From the NCBI RefSeq assembly GCF_048128805.1, contig NC_136008.1:16843572-16907571 (forward strand): a stretch of DNA of 64,000 nt. The letters are read 5' to 3'. This document shows, in pieces, positions 1-11,700 of this stretch. Source of the stretch: Centroberyx gerrardi. Its lineage: Eukaryota > Chordata > Actinopteri > Beryciformes > Berycidae. The position numbers and the translations under genes were made by a program. Each line of letters opens with the position of its first letter. Positions within the stretch are counted from its first letter, which is position 1. The notes below the pieces were generated by a model that ran no database searches, was not told the DNA's origin, and saw only the letters and a program-made list of their open reading frames with translations.

Positions 1-1147
1 TTTTTAGGGCAAGGCCACTTTGGCCTTTGATAAATACAAATTTATTGGGACATCGCAGCCAAAATGTAGGGCACCAAGGCCAAAACCAATGGTTATTAAA
101 ATCCTTTTTTCAGTCCTTTTTCCTCAACAAATAAATATCCTAATAGAAAAATTAAGTGCTGCAGTGTGATACAGCACATATGTAAGATGGCTCAGACTGC
201 AAAGTTAGTTACATGTCCAGTAACACACGATAATGTAAGTGTAACCCAGGTTATTTTCTGTAACTACAAATTACAGATGTCCCCTAAACGCCTCATGCAG
301 ACTATCGGTAGGTGCTACAATTTACCGATGTTCCCTAAACGCCTCATGCAGACCACTGCTACTGATAGCGTTTTTGCTGCTCTCAACCCAGTTAATTTTG
401 CTATATTCTTCATTACAGCAGCTACCCGCTGTACATTTAAACTTACACTAATTCTGCTCAAGCACTCATAGCTCTCTCCTTCTTTTAGCGACTTTCTTGC
501 TAATCCCACAGTTGTTTACACGCTTTTCAGATCTGCTAGTTACTTAGCTTAGCAGTTAGCGATAGCTTAGCAGTTAGCGATGGCGTCTTTCTCTCCCTCT
601 CAGTTTAATTAATAATTAGCTGTTAATGTTTACGTTAACGAGTGGGAGAAATCTCGCGCTACTGTTGATGTCCAGCGTGATGACAGAGACTCTGGAAAAC
701 GAGTTTGTTTATTTGCTGCGTCGCATGTAGTTTTAAATGAAGAAATCCGCAACTTTCTTTTAAGGGCACAACCTGGGCACAACGGCCAGTTGAAAATAGG
801 GCATGCCAAACTGGCCGTGTGGATAGTTAATTTTAGAAGGGACATTACGGCCACACTCCGGGGCATCCACGGCACTGGCCGTTTGGCCGTGGTATACATT
901 AATTCCTGCCCTGCACCTGGGTAGTCTAATATGTACATCACATTATATTGATAACTCAGCGGACAAATTGAGTCGAAACTATTTAATTCAAAGGGATTTG
1001 AGGGAAATTTAAGGACATTTTAAATCTGTTTAAAACATGAATAATTTTTTTTTAATGTATCGATACGAGGGGCTGGAAAATCGATACAGTATCGTGGAAA
1101 AAAATATTGCAATACTCAGCTGTATCGATTTTTTTGCACAGCCCTAG
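1..1147. repeat. Repeat-like AT-rich DNA with a hAT-like end
   Basis: No coding region is supported. A duplicated motif (GCTTAGCAGTTAGCGAT twice near 545-580) and a stretch of CGATA-rich DNA ending TTTTTTTGCACAGCCCTAG (about 1128-1146) look like the end of a fish hAT-type element. The matching other end was not found, so the family is uncertain. Confidence 0.35.
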
Positions 1148-1585
1148 TGAGAATATAAGTGAATATTATTTGTGGCTGAAACTTTCCTTACTTGCTCTGA
1201 TTTTCACATTGAACCAACCTTAACTTTCAAAAGTGTACTTTTTGCTATATTTAAACAAATACATGTCCATGTTTTATTGTCTATGTTGTATGTTGAGTGA
1301 TCGATTTATCGTGTAATACGCAAACAAAAGAGACATGGTGGATTTGGGTACAGTTCATATGTAGGTGTCCTAAGTGAAAAAGGTTAAATAGCTAATCGTT
1401 GTTTTCCAGATAGTGTAATAATAAAGATTTTGATCCACAGGTCCAATAATGTGAGTTCAACAACCTCAGGCAACCAGACACTCTCCAAGCCTCGTTTCCC
1501 ATCCCCCAAAAGGTACTTGGCTCACTTCTCTTAAACTTGACCATTTGACACCATATAGTACATTGAAAATTGCATTATTATAATT

Positions 1586-1588
1586 GCT

Positions 1589-1624
<36 letters not shown>

Positions 1625-1668
1625 GATTATAGTATATGAAACTTGTTGTTGTTGTTGTTGTTGTTGTT
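1586..1668. repeat. (TTG)n microsatellite
   Basis: Two runs of TTG triplets are separated by a short AT-rich spacer. Nothing else is recognised between 1150 and 2120. Confidence 0.9.
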
Positions 1669-2120
1669 AATGGGCCTCAGCCAGCCAAGATTCAGCAAAT
1701 ACAATGAGGTACGTACTAAAATTGCCGCTGATTTATTCACAAATAATACATCCACTACCAAGCTCTCGAAGTATAATGACTGTAATTTCTCACAGGACTT
1801 TGATGACGATGATGCTGATTATACAAACACCGCGGACCTCAACATCTATGGAAACCTCTGAAGCAATATTGCCTTCCAAAGAGAGAGGTCAAGATCAAAG
1901 CAACCGACAAATCTAATCACCTCCATAATGATTGTTTGCATTTAGTGCACTTAATGATTGCAATTCTGTTATCCTGTTTATTCAGCCCACTCAGTCTCTT
2001 CTACAGAGCAAAATGTATTTAATTCTTTCATCTTGATAATTTGATCATCAGGAAAATTAAAATGCATTTTGAAGTAATGCACAATATCTTCATGGAAATT
2101 ACATCAGGCTCTCATTTACA

Positions 2121-2448
2121 GAAGCGTAATGCATTCACTTGAGAAAAAAAAAATTGCCCTGTTTTTCTGAATTAACAAGATAATTATCTCAGAAAAACAG
2201 AGCAGAATTTTTTTTAAATGCTCTGTTTTTCTGAATTAACAAGATAATTATCTCAGAATTCTGAGAAAAGTTTTCATGGGAAAAAAAAATTCTGCTCTGT
2301 TTTTCTGAATTAACGAGATAATTATCTCGTTAATTCAGAAAAACAGCATTTAAAAAAAAAAAAATCTGCTGTTTTTCTGAGATAATTATCTCGTTAATTC
2401 AGAAAAACAGGGCAATTTTTTTTTTCTCAAGTGAATGCATTACGCTTC
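2121..2448. mobile_element. Palindromic MITE (328 bp)
   Basis: The outer 24 bp at both ends are perfect inverted copies (GAAGCGTAATGCATTCACTT inwards). The interior is built from several inverted copies of the CTGAATTAAC / GATAATTATCTC theme with poly-A/T linkers. It is a non-coding fold-back element; the target-site duplication is not clear. Confidence 0.7.
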
Positions 2449-3600
2449 CATACTCGCTTATGATTTTAGAAATTTATTTATTTTTTGACAGTCTTTATTG
2501 TGTTTCAATACTCTTTTACATTATAGTCAAATCATTTTCATGTAACATCACGTAATAATAATGGTATCTGCATTATTTTTAAATCTTAAAAATCGGGGTA
2601 AAAGGTTAACAAGTATGAGATGATTTCAAAGATGGGATCAAAGTAAATAAGTAAATAGAAATTAAGAGAAAAGAACATTAAAAGGTAAATAAAAGTAAAG
2701 AAGAAAAAGAGGAGGGATAAATAAATAAAATAGCAATAATAATAATAAATAGAGAGGGGTGGGGTGAGGGAGACCTTTCCTATTTTTATGCATATACTGT
2801 ATACACCCATTTATACAAACATATATACATACATATACACATACTTACAGATGTACACTCACACATACATACGTCTACATACATAGCCTACATACATGCA
2901 TACACCTCTCTATATAAGCACCCATCAACATTAAGACATACTGTATATTCACCTGCACCTATGTATTAAATGAATTTGTACCGTATGTGCATATGCTTGT
3001 CTTTGCGTGTACATATCCAAACCCTTAAGACTACAGAGACATGCCATTTTTTTTTTACATAATGCATGATGTTATATAACAGGAGTCCATTTGATGTAAA
3101 AAAAAAAATATCTGTCTTTAGTTGAAGTTTAGCTGTTATACGCCCCATAGTATACACTCTTTCCACACTCTCTGTCCAATTTTTCACTGTTGGTGGTTTG
3201 ATTTTCTCCAGGAAATTATAATCATTTTCTTTGCAATAAACAACAACAATTCAAGTAAACATATTTGATGTTTGTTGTCTATTCCTTTTGGCACCTCTCC
3301 CAGTATACAGTATAGTGTGCTGGCTCCACATGTTTTTGTAAATAGTGTCTCAATTTCAAAAATCTACAGAAATAACATGTACATGAACCAAAATCCCGCT
3401 GAAGCTTTTCAAATGACCTTATAACTTCCCCATCAAACAGCTGACCTATAGCGGTCAACCCCTTGTCAGCCCATTTTCTAAACCCGATATCTACAGTATT
3501 TAACTGGGGAAAAACTCAATATAAGCCACTATTTTCAGTCTCCTTTCACATTTGACCATATTTTCAAATTAAATTTTATCCATTCATTGCCTTTTCATTA
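2449..3600. other. Intergenic, no gene seen
   Basis: AT-rich DNA with ATACATAC-type simple sequence around 2820-2930. Small open frames on the minus strand are low-complexity. It may include the 3' tail of the adjoining L1-type remnant. Confidence 0.4.
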
Positions 3601-4040
3601 CCATTTTTGTCATCCATGCTACCAAAATTCTCCGCTGTGCTGCTCAGAGTAGTATTTGATGTTAGGCAAGTTAAGGCTTTCTTTTTGTTTTGGGTATGAG
3701 AGTGTCTTTAATCTAATTCTAGGCTTTTTATTTTGCCATATAAATCTCAAAAGTTTGAATATTGCCAGGGGAACCAGTATAGGTGAGGACTGATATAAAA
3801 AAAAAAAAAAAAGAATGGTAAAATGCTCATTTTCACAGTTTCCACTCTTTCAATCAATGATGAGGGAAGAACCTCCCATCTTAGTAAATCTGCTTTTTCA
3901 TCTTCCATTAACTCTCTGTAGTTGGCTTCATATAATTGGAAGGAGTGATGGTAACTTTGAAGGTATCTAAATCCACAACTAGACCAGTGGAATTTAACCA
4001 TTTCATCAAGTTGTGGAGGGCTTTTACCTGATAACATCAC
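3600..4040 (-). mobile_element. L1-clade LINE remnant (ORF2 C-terminal part)
   Basis: Minus-strand frames read LMEDEKADLLRWEVLP, ERVETVKMSILP and, after a break, FIWQNKKPRIRLKTLSYPK. These match the region after the reverse transcriptase in L1-type ORF2 (DLxRW, GRxxxxKMxILP, FIWxxKKPRI). It is degraded by several stops and poly-A/T runs, and is an old fragment. Confidence 0.6.
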
Positions 4041-5719
4041 TGCTTCTGGCTTTGATGACTGATTTTATATTCAGACATTTCACCATAATCACTTAAAATT
4101 TGCTTTATAACCAGAATTGTTAAAATTGGGTTGCTGACATTCAACATGATATACTGTAGTTCCAAACTTGTAGATGTTTGAAAAAAATGTGATTGTGCTA
4201 AATTAAATTGATTAAAATGAGTTTAATGCCACTACATCTTTTATCATCAATTGTGAATATGTTTTTAGTCCTTTTTGTGCCCAGACTTTTAATATATTGT
4301 CCATTTTTGTACTGGAGGGAATACTCCTAAACCACATGTAAATCAGTCACACATGTTCTTTTTCTGCCCAGTATTAAACCTCTTCTGGTATGTACTATTT
4401 TAGGAATACCAAAACTAGAAATAACTCAGGAATCAGATACGTATTTATACAGGATTCTTAAGAGTAGCTGCTATGAAACAAGTGACTGGTTGAAGGCTAT
4501 CTGCCAGGCCAGCAAGTTAAGAATCAACAATGCAAGGAATATTAAAAATGGAAAGGATAATAAGGAATCAAGAGGCAGAATTTGAAAGACGCTGGAACAA
4601 ATGCTTAAACATTTTCTATATTGTGAGACCGAGGTAGCTCAATGGGCATCAGCACATGAATTGATATGTAGATCGAGACCTAACACCATCACATCTTAAC
4701 ACTGAGAGTGAGTGTGTGTGTGTGTGTGTAGAGGATATTCAACTTTATTTTTTCTTTTCTTTTCTTACCCAGTTTTCCTTTTTTGTTCTCTCCTTTCTTA
4801 CCGTTATTCACTTTTGTTTACAAAAAACTAAAACAAAGAATATTGCAATTATATGAATATGATTTCTATATGTAAATGTATCATCAAGAAAGATTGCAAT
4901 AAAGTGTTACATTTTCCTTAAATTAGGTGTAGGCTACTTATAGACCTTGGTTAAAGTAGGAGCTCTTCTAAAAAAACAATTATAGAACTCTCCAAGTAAG
5001 CCATCCTGATTTTACAATTTATTTAAAATCATCTAGATATTTAATAAAGACTTATCCAGTTCCTTGTGTTTCACTTAATAAGATTTGAAGACTGAATATC
5101 ACACTAAATGATATTAATGAGATTTTTTTGCAGTGCAAGTGCATGATGTATTAGGGAGATTTTCATACTTCCACTGTCATTTCGAACGAAGAATTTTCCA
5201 ATACGTAGGTTTACAGACACCTGTTAGCAAGAAATCACATGTGGGCAGCGTAACATACATTTCCTGCCCTCCCTTTTCTGCATGAGTTCTCACATGTTTT
5301 TTTTTCACAGCTATGGCTAAAATTAACTTGTGATTGACCTGAAACTTTGAAAAACCTGTTCTGGTTCAATACTTTTATGGTCTCAGAAAGCAGGGTGATG
5401 CATTTAACCACAGGGTGTTTTTCTTAAGGTGATGGGTGGAGTCTGATGTGCACTGTGCAATATGTAGAACAAATTATATTGTAGGCCTATTACTGTCGAT
5501 ACACTGAGCAGCTATGCTCTAACATCTACATTTTCACATTGTTTAACAAGGAAATTTGCATTTCTGCAAGATAAAAAGGTAAGTATTGAGAAATGTTAAT
5601 TAATTGTCATTCACAGATTTGTGGTCTAATTTGTATTGTCTAGTGCAAATGAAACAATAATATAATGATAACTGAGATGGTCATTTCATATGGCTTTCAG
5701 GTGTGTGGTATACCTCAGG
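4041..5719. other. Upstream region of the Siglec-like gene, no other gene seen
   Basis: AT-rich, with a short (GT)n run near 4710-4730. It should contain the promoter and 5' UTR of the Siglec-like gene; no clear TATA or CpG signal could be assigned. Confidence 0.35.
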
Positions 5720-8700
5720 ATGGCTGGATTTATCCAACATTTTCTTCTTTGCATGTTGATTCAAGGTAAGCTACTCTGTTTTTTGTATTCTTCAATTGTC
5801 GTTTATCATAAATGTAAACATGGAGCGTTTGACCCAGCCTGAAATTTAGTGAAATGAGCATGATATAAAAGTGAGAGAAATATGTGTTTTACGGTCTATG
5901 GTTTCCACCAAGAAAGGATTACGTGAAGGAGGCACAACTAGAAACAGGAACTAAGCTGACATTGAAAGTCAGGGTGGAAAATCAGGGTGAAATGGTCAAG
6001 GTGGTGGATGAGCGTAAGCATTTGCCTTCATGTCCAACTAGACAGGTTCGATTCCCAACTCAAACCAAGAATATGTCTACCGTGAGTGAAGTTGTGATTT
6101 TTAGCTGAAGTTTGTCTTATTTTACCATGACCAAAGCCTTTCCCTAACCTCAACCAAATTGTTTTAGTAACCCTAACCTAAACCATAACCTTAACCAAAG
6201 TAGTTTTGCTTGCCTAAACTTGAAAGCAGTGAACATGGCGTATCCAAAAAAAGGGAAATGGGCCTGCAAAAAAAACAGACACTATACTGTAGATTTTCAA
6301 GGATTTCATGTATTTTGAAAAACTGTAAAATTGCAGTTATTACGCTTTATTAAATTTCTGTTCTGTAATTTAACAGGTTATATGCTTTGTTGATAAGTAA
6401 ATACATTTTCTGTTTTAAAAAAGACAATAGTGCTAATTTTACAAGCAGCATTGTATTTTTTACAAAGATATATCAATACAACCAATATTATCATATTGTC
6501 ATAGTTTTTTTTACAGCTTTTTGTTTGTAATTGAAAAGTACAGATAACATCAGTTTTTTTCCCCCTTTAAATAACAGTAAAATGTTGTGGAATGGGCTGC
6601 CAAACATTAACTGTAAAACAGTACAGTTAGAATTTGTAGAATGGAATAACATGCAGTCTGTATATTTACAGTATCTAACACTTTTTTACATGAACATAGA
6701 GTGTTATTTCACAGAAAAATCACCTTATTTCAATATACTAACCTGAATTGTAATTTTACGGTTAACATTTGGCAACGTGTGCTGTCAAGCGTTTGACCGT
6801 TGTTGTTTTTTTTTTTACAGTTTTTTTTTTTTTAGTGTATTGTCACATAGTCCAATTCATGGTGGAAGAACGTAACCTTGACATAATTCATGTCCACAAC
6901 ACGTAGTCTGCGTTTCAGAGTTCAAGAAATGTTATGAGATCACGTGACCTAAACTGATGTGTGGTTTTTATTTTGCCTGTTGCCGATTGGTCCTCTCCCA
7001 GGGTGCCTTCTCTGCATTTCCAGAGCCTGGAATGTAAAAATGCCAAGCAATATCAAAGGCTTGAAAGGCTCCTGTCTCGTCATCCCTTGCAGTTATGACT
7101 ACTATCAGCACCCACCCTCAAACCCAAACCGTTTGGTCTGGTACCAGTATGTGAACCATGGTTATCCTTTGGTTTATGACCCCTGGTATCCAAAAGACAT
7201 CATTGCACAATTTAGGGGGAGAACGCACCGAGTTGCCTCTACACATGGTAAGGTATGTAGTCTTGAAATCTACCCAGTGGATTGGTCTCACCACAGGCAG
7301 AAGATCTACCCTTGGGTGGATCCAGAACATGTTGGGAGAAGGACCTACGCATTCTTTGATACAACTGTAACAATTGAAGTAGTGGGTAAGTTATCAAGTT
7401 GGGCTTATAAAAAGTTTTCACGGCACTATTTTCAAATTGATGTTTAGTCATTCCATCAATAATTCTTCACATTTTCTTTGTAAAGACAGGGCAGAGAACC
7501 CAGTGATTCAGATCTTTGGCAACCTGATGGTGGGACAGGAAGTGACCGTCCAGTGCACTGTTTCCCACACATGTCCATCTTACCCACCCACTCTGAGTCT
7601 CAACATCCCCTTGCGAGGGCACAAACTAACTCGTGAGTCACTGTCTGATGGCACATCCAAAACCATCTTGACGACCACGCTGGTCATAGAGAAAGACCAC
7701 CAAATTGTGGAGTGCTCTGCCCGACATCTTGGCGGTATAGGTGCCAAAGCTCGTAAAAACCTAAATGCAGGATGTAAGTGATGGAATTGGAAAAATAACA
7801 TATGCTTTGTCTGCAATGTTGACCTGAAATTTTAAATGTTTAACCAATTTTATCTCAGGTTCTTTCTGGCCAGTGACTATCAGCTCCCAATCACAGGAGC
7901 TTCTAGAGGGAAAAGCAAACAAAGTAACCTGCTCTGTCTACTACACCTGCTCTAAACAAATGCCAGTTCTCACTTGGAACTATGATGGCATGCGTGCCCC
8001 CACTGAAGTTGAAAAGACAGAACCTGCGAAATGGAGGTCTACGTCTATACTGACATTCACAGCCTCAGCTAAGGACCAAGGAAAATCTCTGACATGCTAT
8101 GCGAGCTTCCCTGAGGGACGCAGGCAGGAAATGAGCATCACTCTACAGGTTAAGAGTGAGTGGAAGTCACAGTAATGTTAGGTTAATGATTTATTTAAGT
8201 AAAACAAATCAATATCGTTTCTACTCTACAGTACTGGCCATTATAGAAGTCTTCCAATATGCTATATCCATCCTGCATCTATCCTGTATCCTGCATCATA
8301 AACAAATTTTGCCATGGGGATCATTAACAATTTATTTACTCATCAAATCTTACCTATCCTCATTTAGTACTGCACTGCTTACTGCTACTTTAGCCTTTTC
8401 TTTCCAAAACATTGTAAAGATTATCCTAAAAAGCGTCTTTCATTATTGCCAGATCAAGATTTCATTTTTCTCTGAGGTGGAGCAACAGTGGGCAGTAGGC
8501 TAATTCTCTGTGGCATGCAGTAGATGCAGTATTAAGTGTGAAAACCATGATTACTACTTCTGTGGATAGTGAACAGTAGAAAGAGACAGATGGGAGAGGA
8601 GTTAGATTTAGGGTCAGTCAACAGAGATTTAGTTAGACTTGAATTTATAATGTCACAGGAAGGCATTTGCCCAAGCCCGCTGCAAGACGCACTGCTGAAA

Positions 8701-11700
8701 GTATTTTTTTTTTCTGTTAACGCACTTCCTTAAAATAAACAATAGGGTTTTTGTTTGTTTTTTAAAAAAATGAAGCATCAGACAACTGCATAATCTTCTA
8801 CATTTAATTTCACAGTGTTGGCATGGTAAAAAGATATTTTAACAATTTGGCATCAAATTGTTTCTCTGTTTAAAGGATCTATGCTGTCTCGTGGTTGGTC
8901 CTTCACCACTCCTGGCAGCATCACAGGCATGAGAGGCTCCTGTGTCGTCATTCCTTGTAGCTTCACCTACATTGCCTCCCAGCCTGCCGACCTCAGAGTG
9001 ATATGGTATTTGTACCAGAGCCATGAACACCCACCTGTATTTGACGAAAGAGGGACGATCATTCACAAGTATACAGGGAAAACCAGCCTTGTTGGATTTG
9101 TGAATGAGGGGAATTGTAGTCTTCAGATTAAGAGGCTGGAGATGTCCCACAACCAGGACAGACTCTACCCATGGATAGATAAGAACCCTATTACCTCCTA
9201 CCATACGTTAGATCAAAACTATTATGATAAAACCAGTCAACTTCTTGTCTCTGGTAAGACATATCTGGATACCTTCTCTTCACAGAGTGAATTTGACCCA
9301 CAGTTCCAAAAATGCCATTTATGCAAATGTTTATTCTCTCTCTGGATTTAATAGACCATGCACAGCAACCACAAGTGAGCATCATTGGTATCCCCAGGGT
9401 GGGAGAGCAGAGCAGCGTGTCCTGCAGTGTCCGCCATACATGTCCATCTGCTCCCCCCACCCTGACCCTAAATGGCATACCTGGAGGAGACCGCATCACA
9501 CACACTGCAGTGTCTGATGGGATATGGGAGAAGACATTAGAGCGGACTTGGAATGTCAGAGAGGAGGATCAGGGTGTGATGTGCACTGTTAAGTACCCTG
9601 GTGGTCAAACAGCCACGACTGAGGTCAAGCTTAATGTTGAATGTGAGTAGGCCTGCAATATGAGGTGATGTGATAATTTTAGTTAAAGCTGCAATAAGTG
9701 ATTTTCCGACCACTAGAGGGTGACAGAAACCGCAACACATTTGTAAATGAAGCACAGCAAAGCCACTGCACTATGGAGGCCGCTAAGGACAAACCTAGCA
9801 AAGCAACGTACATAAAGGCTAACAGCAAAGCTAAACGTACCTGCTGAGAAGTCTCGCTGGTTATCAGTCTCGTTTTGCCAGATCTTTCTCCCACTGAAGG
9901 TTATAAGGTGGGTCAAGGTTAAATAAAAATAACAATAAAAAAAATAAAATACATGTCCTACAATGACAAGTGAAGAGGTGGGTTGGGAGGAGCTTTGTTC
10001 CGGAGCGGAATATGACAACAAGTTCAGGTGAAAGAGGTGGAAACAGCAACACAGCTGGCCCTCGTGTGTGGATATTGGTTTATATCATTGTCTCAATGAA
10101 ATCTCCACATATAGCACACATTAGTTTCAGGATTGGTTATAAGGTCTGATATCGCTTATTGCAGGTTTAAATGAAAGCGCTCCCAGTTAGATTTCAACCT
10201 CACTGTTACATTCCTACTCAGGTCCGTTTGAAGAAATCACGATGGATGAGAAGCCAGGAGAGTTAACAGAGGGTGTGGCAAAGAATGTGATTTGCTCTGT
10301 TTCCTACAAGTGCAAGAAAAATACACCAGCCATCAACTGGAACTACAAAGATATGCAGAGTTTAGTTCATACCAAACAGGTCTCCAGCGATACCTACAGC
10401 ACAATGTCTAATCTAACCTTTATCGCCACTCTTGATGATAATAGTAAACGTTTGACCTGCACTGCCCAGTTTATTCATGGGCAGACCTCAGCCTCTGCAC
10501 ACCTACTTATAAAAAGTGAGTTTCAACAAGCCAAGCATGGCAGTCATTCTATAATGTGAGAACACTTGGTGAATACTTGTTTGACATGTGCTTGTTGCCC
10601 TTCTCTTTCAGAATATGAGAAACCAATTGAAGAAATAGTTCCACATAAAAGTGACAGTGGGTGTACTTCTCAATTTACCCATCTCAGTCTCATGTTACTT
10701 TACCAGTGGACTGATCTCTAATGGGCAACCCAACATGGTTTGTTTCTCTGTTTACAGCCCTCCATGTTCTGGCTGCTGACGTCCCCTCCAGACTCAGTGC
10801 CCTGACCCGCTCCTGTGTGGTGGTCCCCTGCAACTTCCAGGTGGAGGGTGAACCTATCACCAACCTGCGTGGCATCTGGCACAACAGAGCCGGGGGCTTT
10901 GTGTACCACAATGGCCAGAGCCGAGTGCTTGACCATTTCAAGGATCGCACCAGAATATTAGGAGACCTGAACCAGCAGAACTGCTCGCTGGAGATTGATG
11001 ACATCAAGCCCTTTGACAACGGACCCTTCTGTTTCCGTGCAGAGAGGCGAGATGGCAAATACAGCTTCAACAACAGCTGTGTATTTATTGTTATGAGAGG
11101 TCTGTATTCAGGATCACTGAAATGTGCAATGCTATTAATCTGTATGCACTCTAAAGAATATTTTGCTTTACATTTACATTAAGCTTCCCCAGAAAAGCCA
11201 GTGATGACCCCAGTTCCAGCAGAGGTTGATGCTGGCTCAGCGGTTAGTGTCACATGTTCCGTGACACACACATGTCCCTCACATCCTCCGGTGTTTTCAT
11301 GGAGTGTCCCTACCCTGACCACTGAGGTCAAGTACATTTGGAAGGCGCAAGGCATCTGGGAGACCTCCTCCACCATAACCTTCATGGCCACTGGAGGAGA
11401 CGGGGTCAAAAACATAACCTGCACTGCCCTCTTTTGGCGAGGGAAGCAACAAGCCAGCACAGTCGAGCTGAATGTGAAGGGTTAGAGCACCAGTCTAATA
11501 TGCACAAGATTCACCTGTCCTGTATATGCTCTGCATTGATGTAAGATGTTGAGTTGCATTTTCCTTAATACATTTGTATGAGCCTCCAATGTACAACCCA
11601 CTTTGACCAGGATCGCTGATGTTCCAGTTGAGAGGCGCTCTCCCGGTAGCTGGTCCTGTTGCCCTGGTCATTATTATCCTAGCTACAGTGGTTGGAGTGG

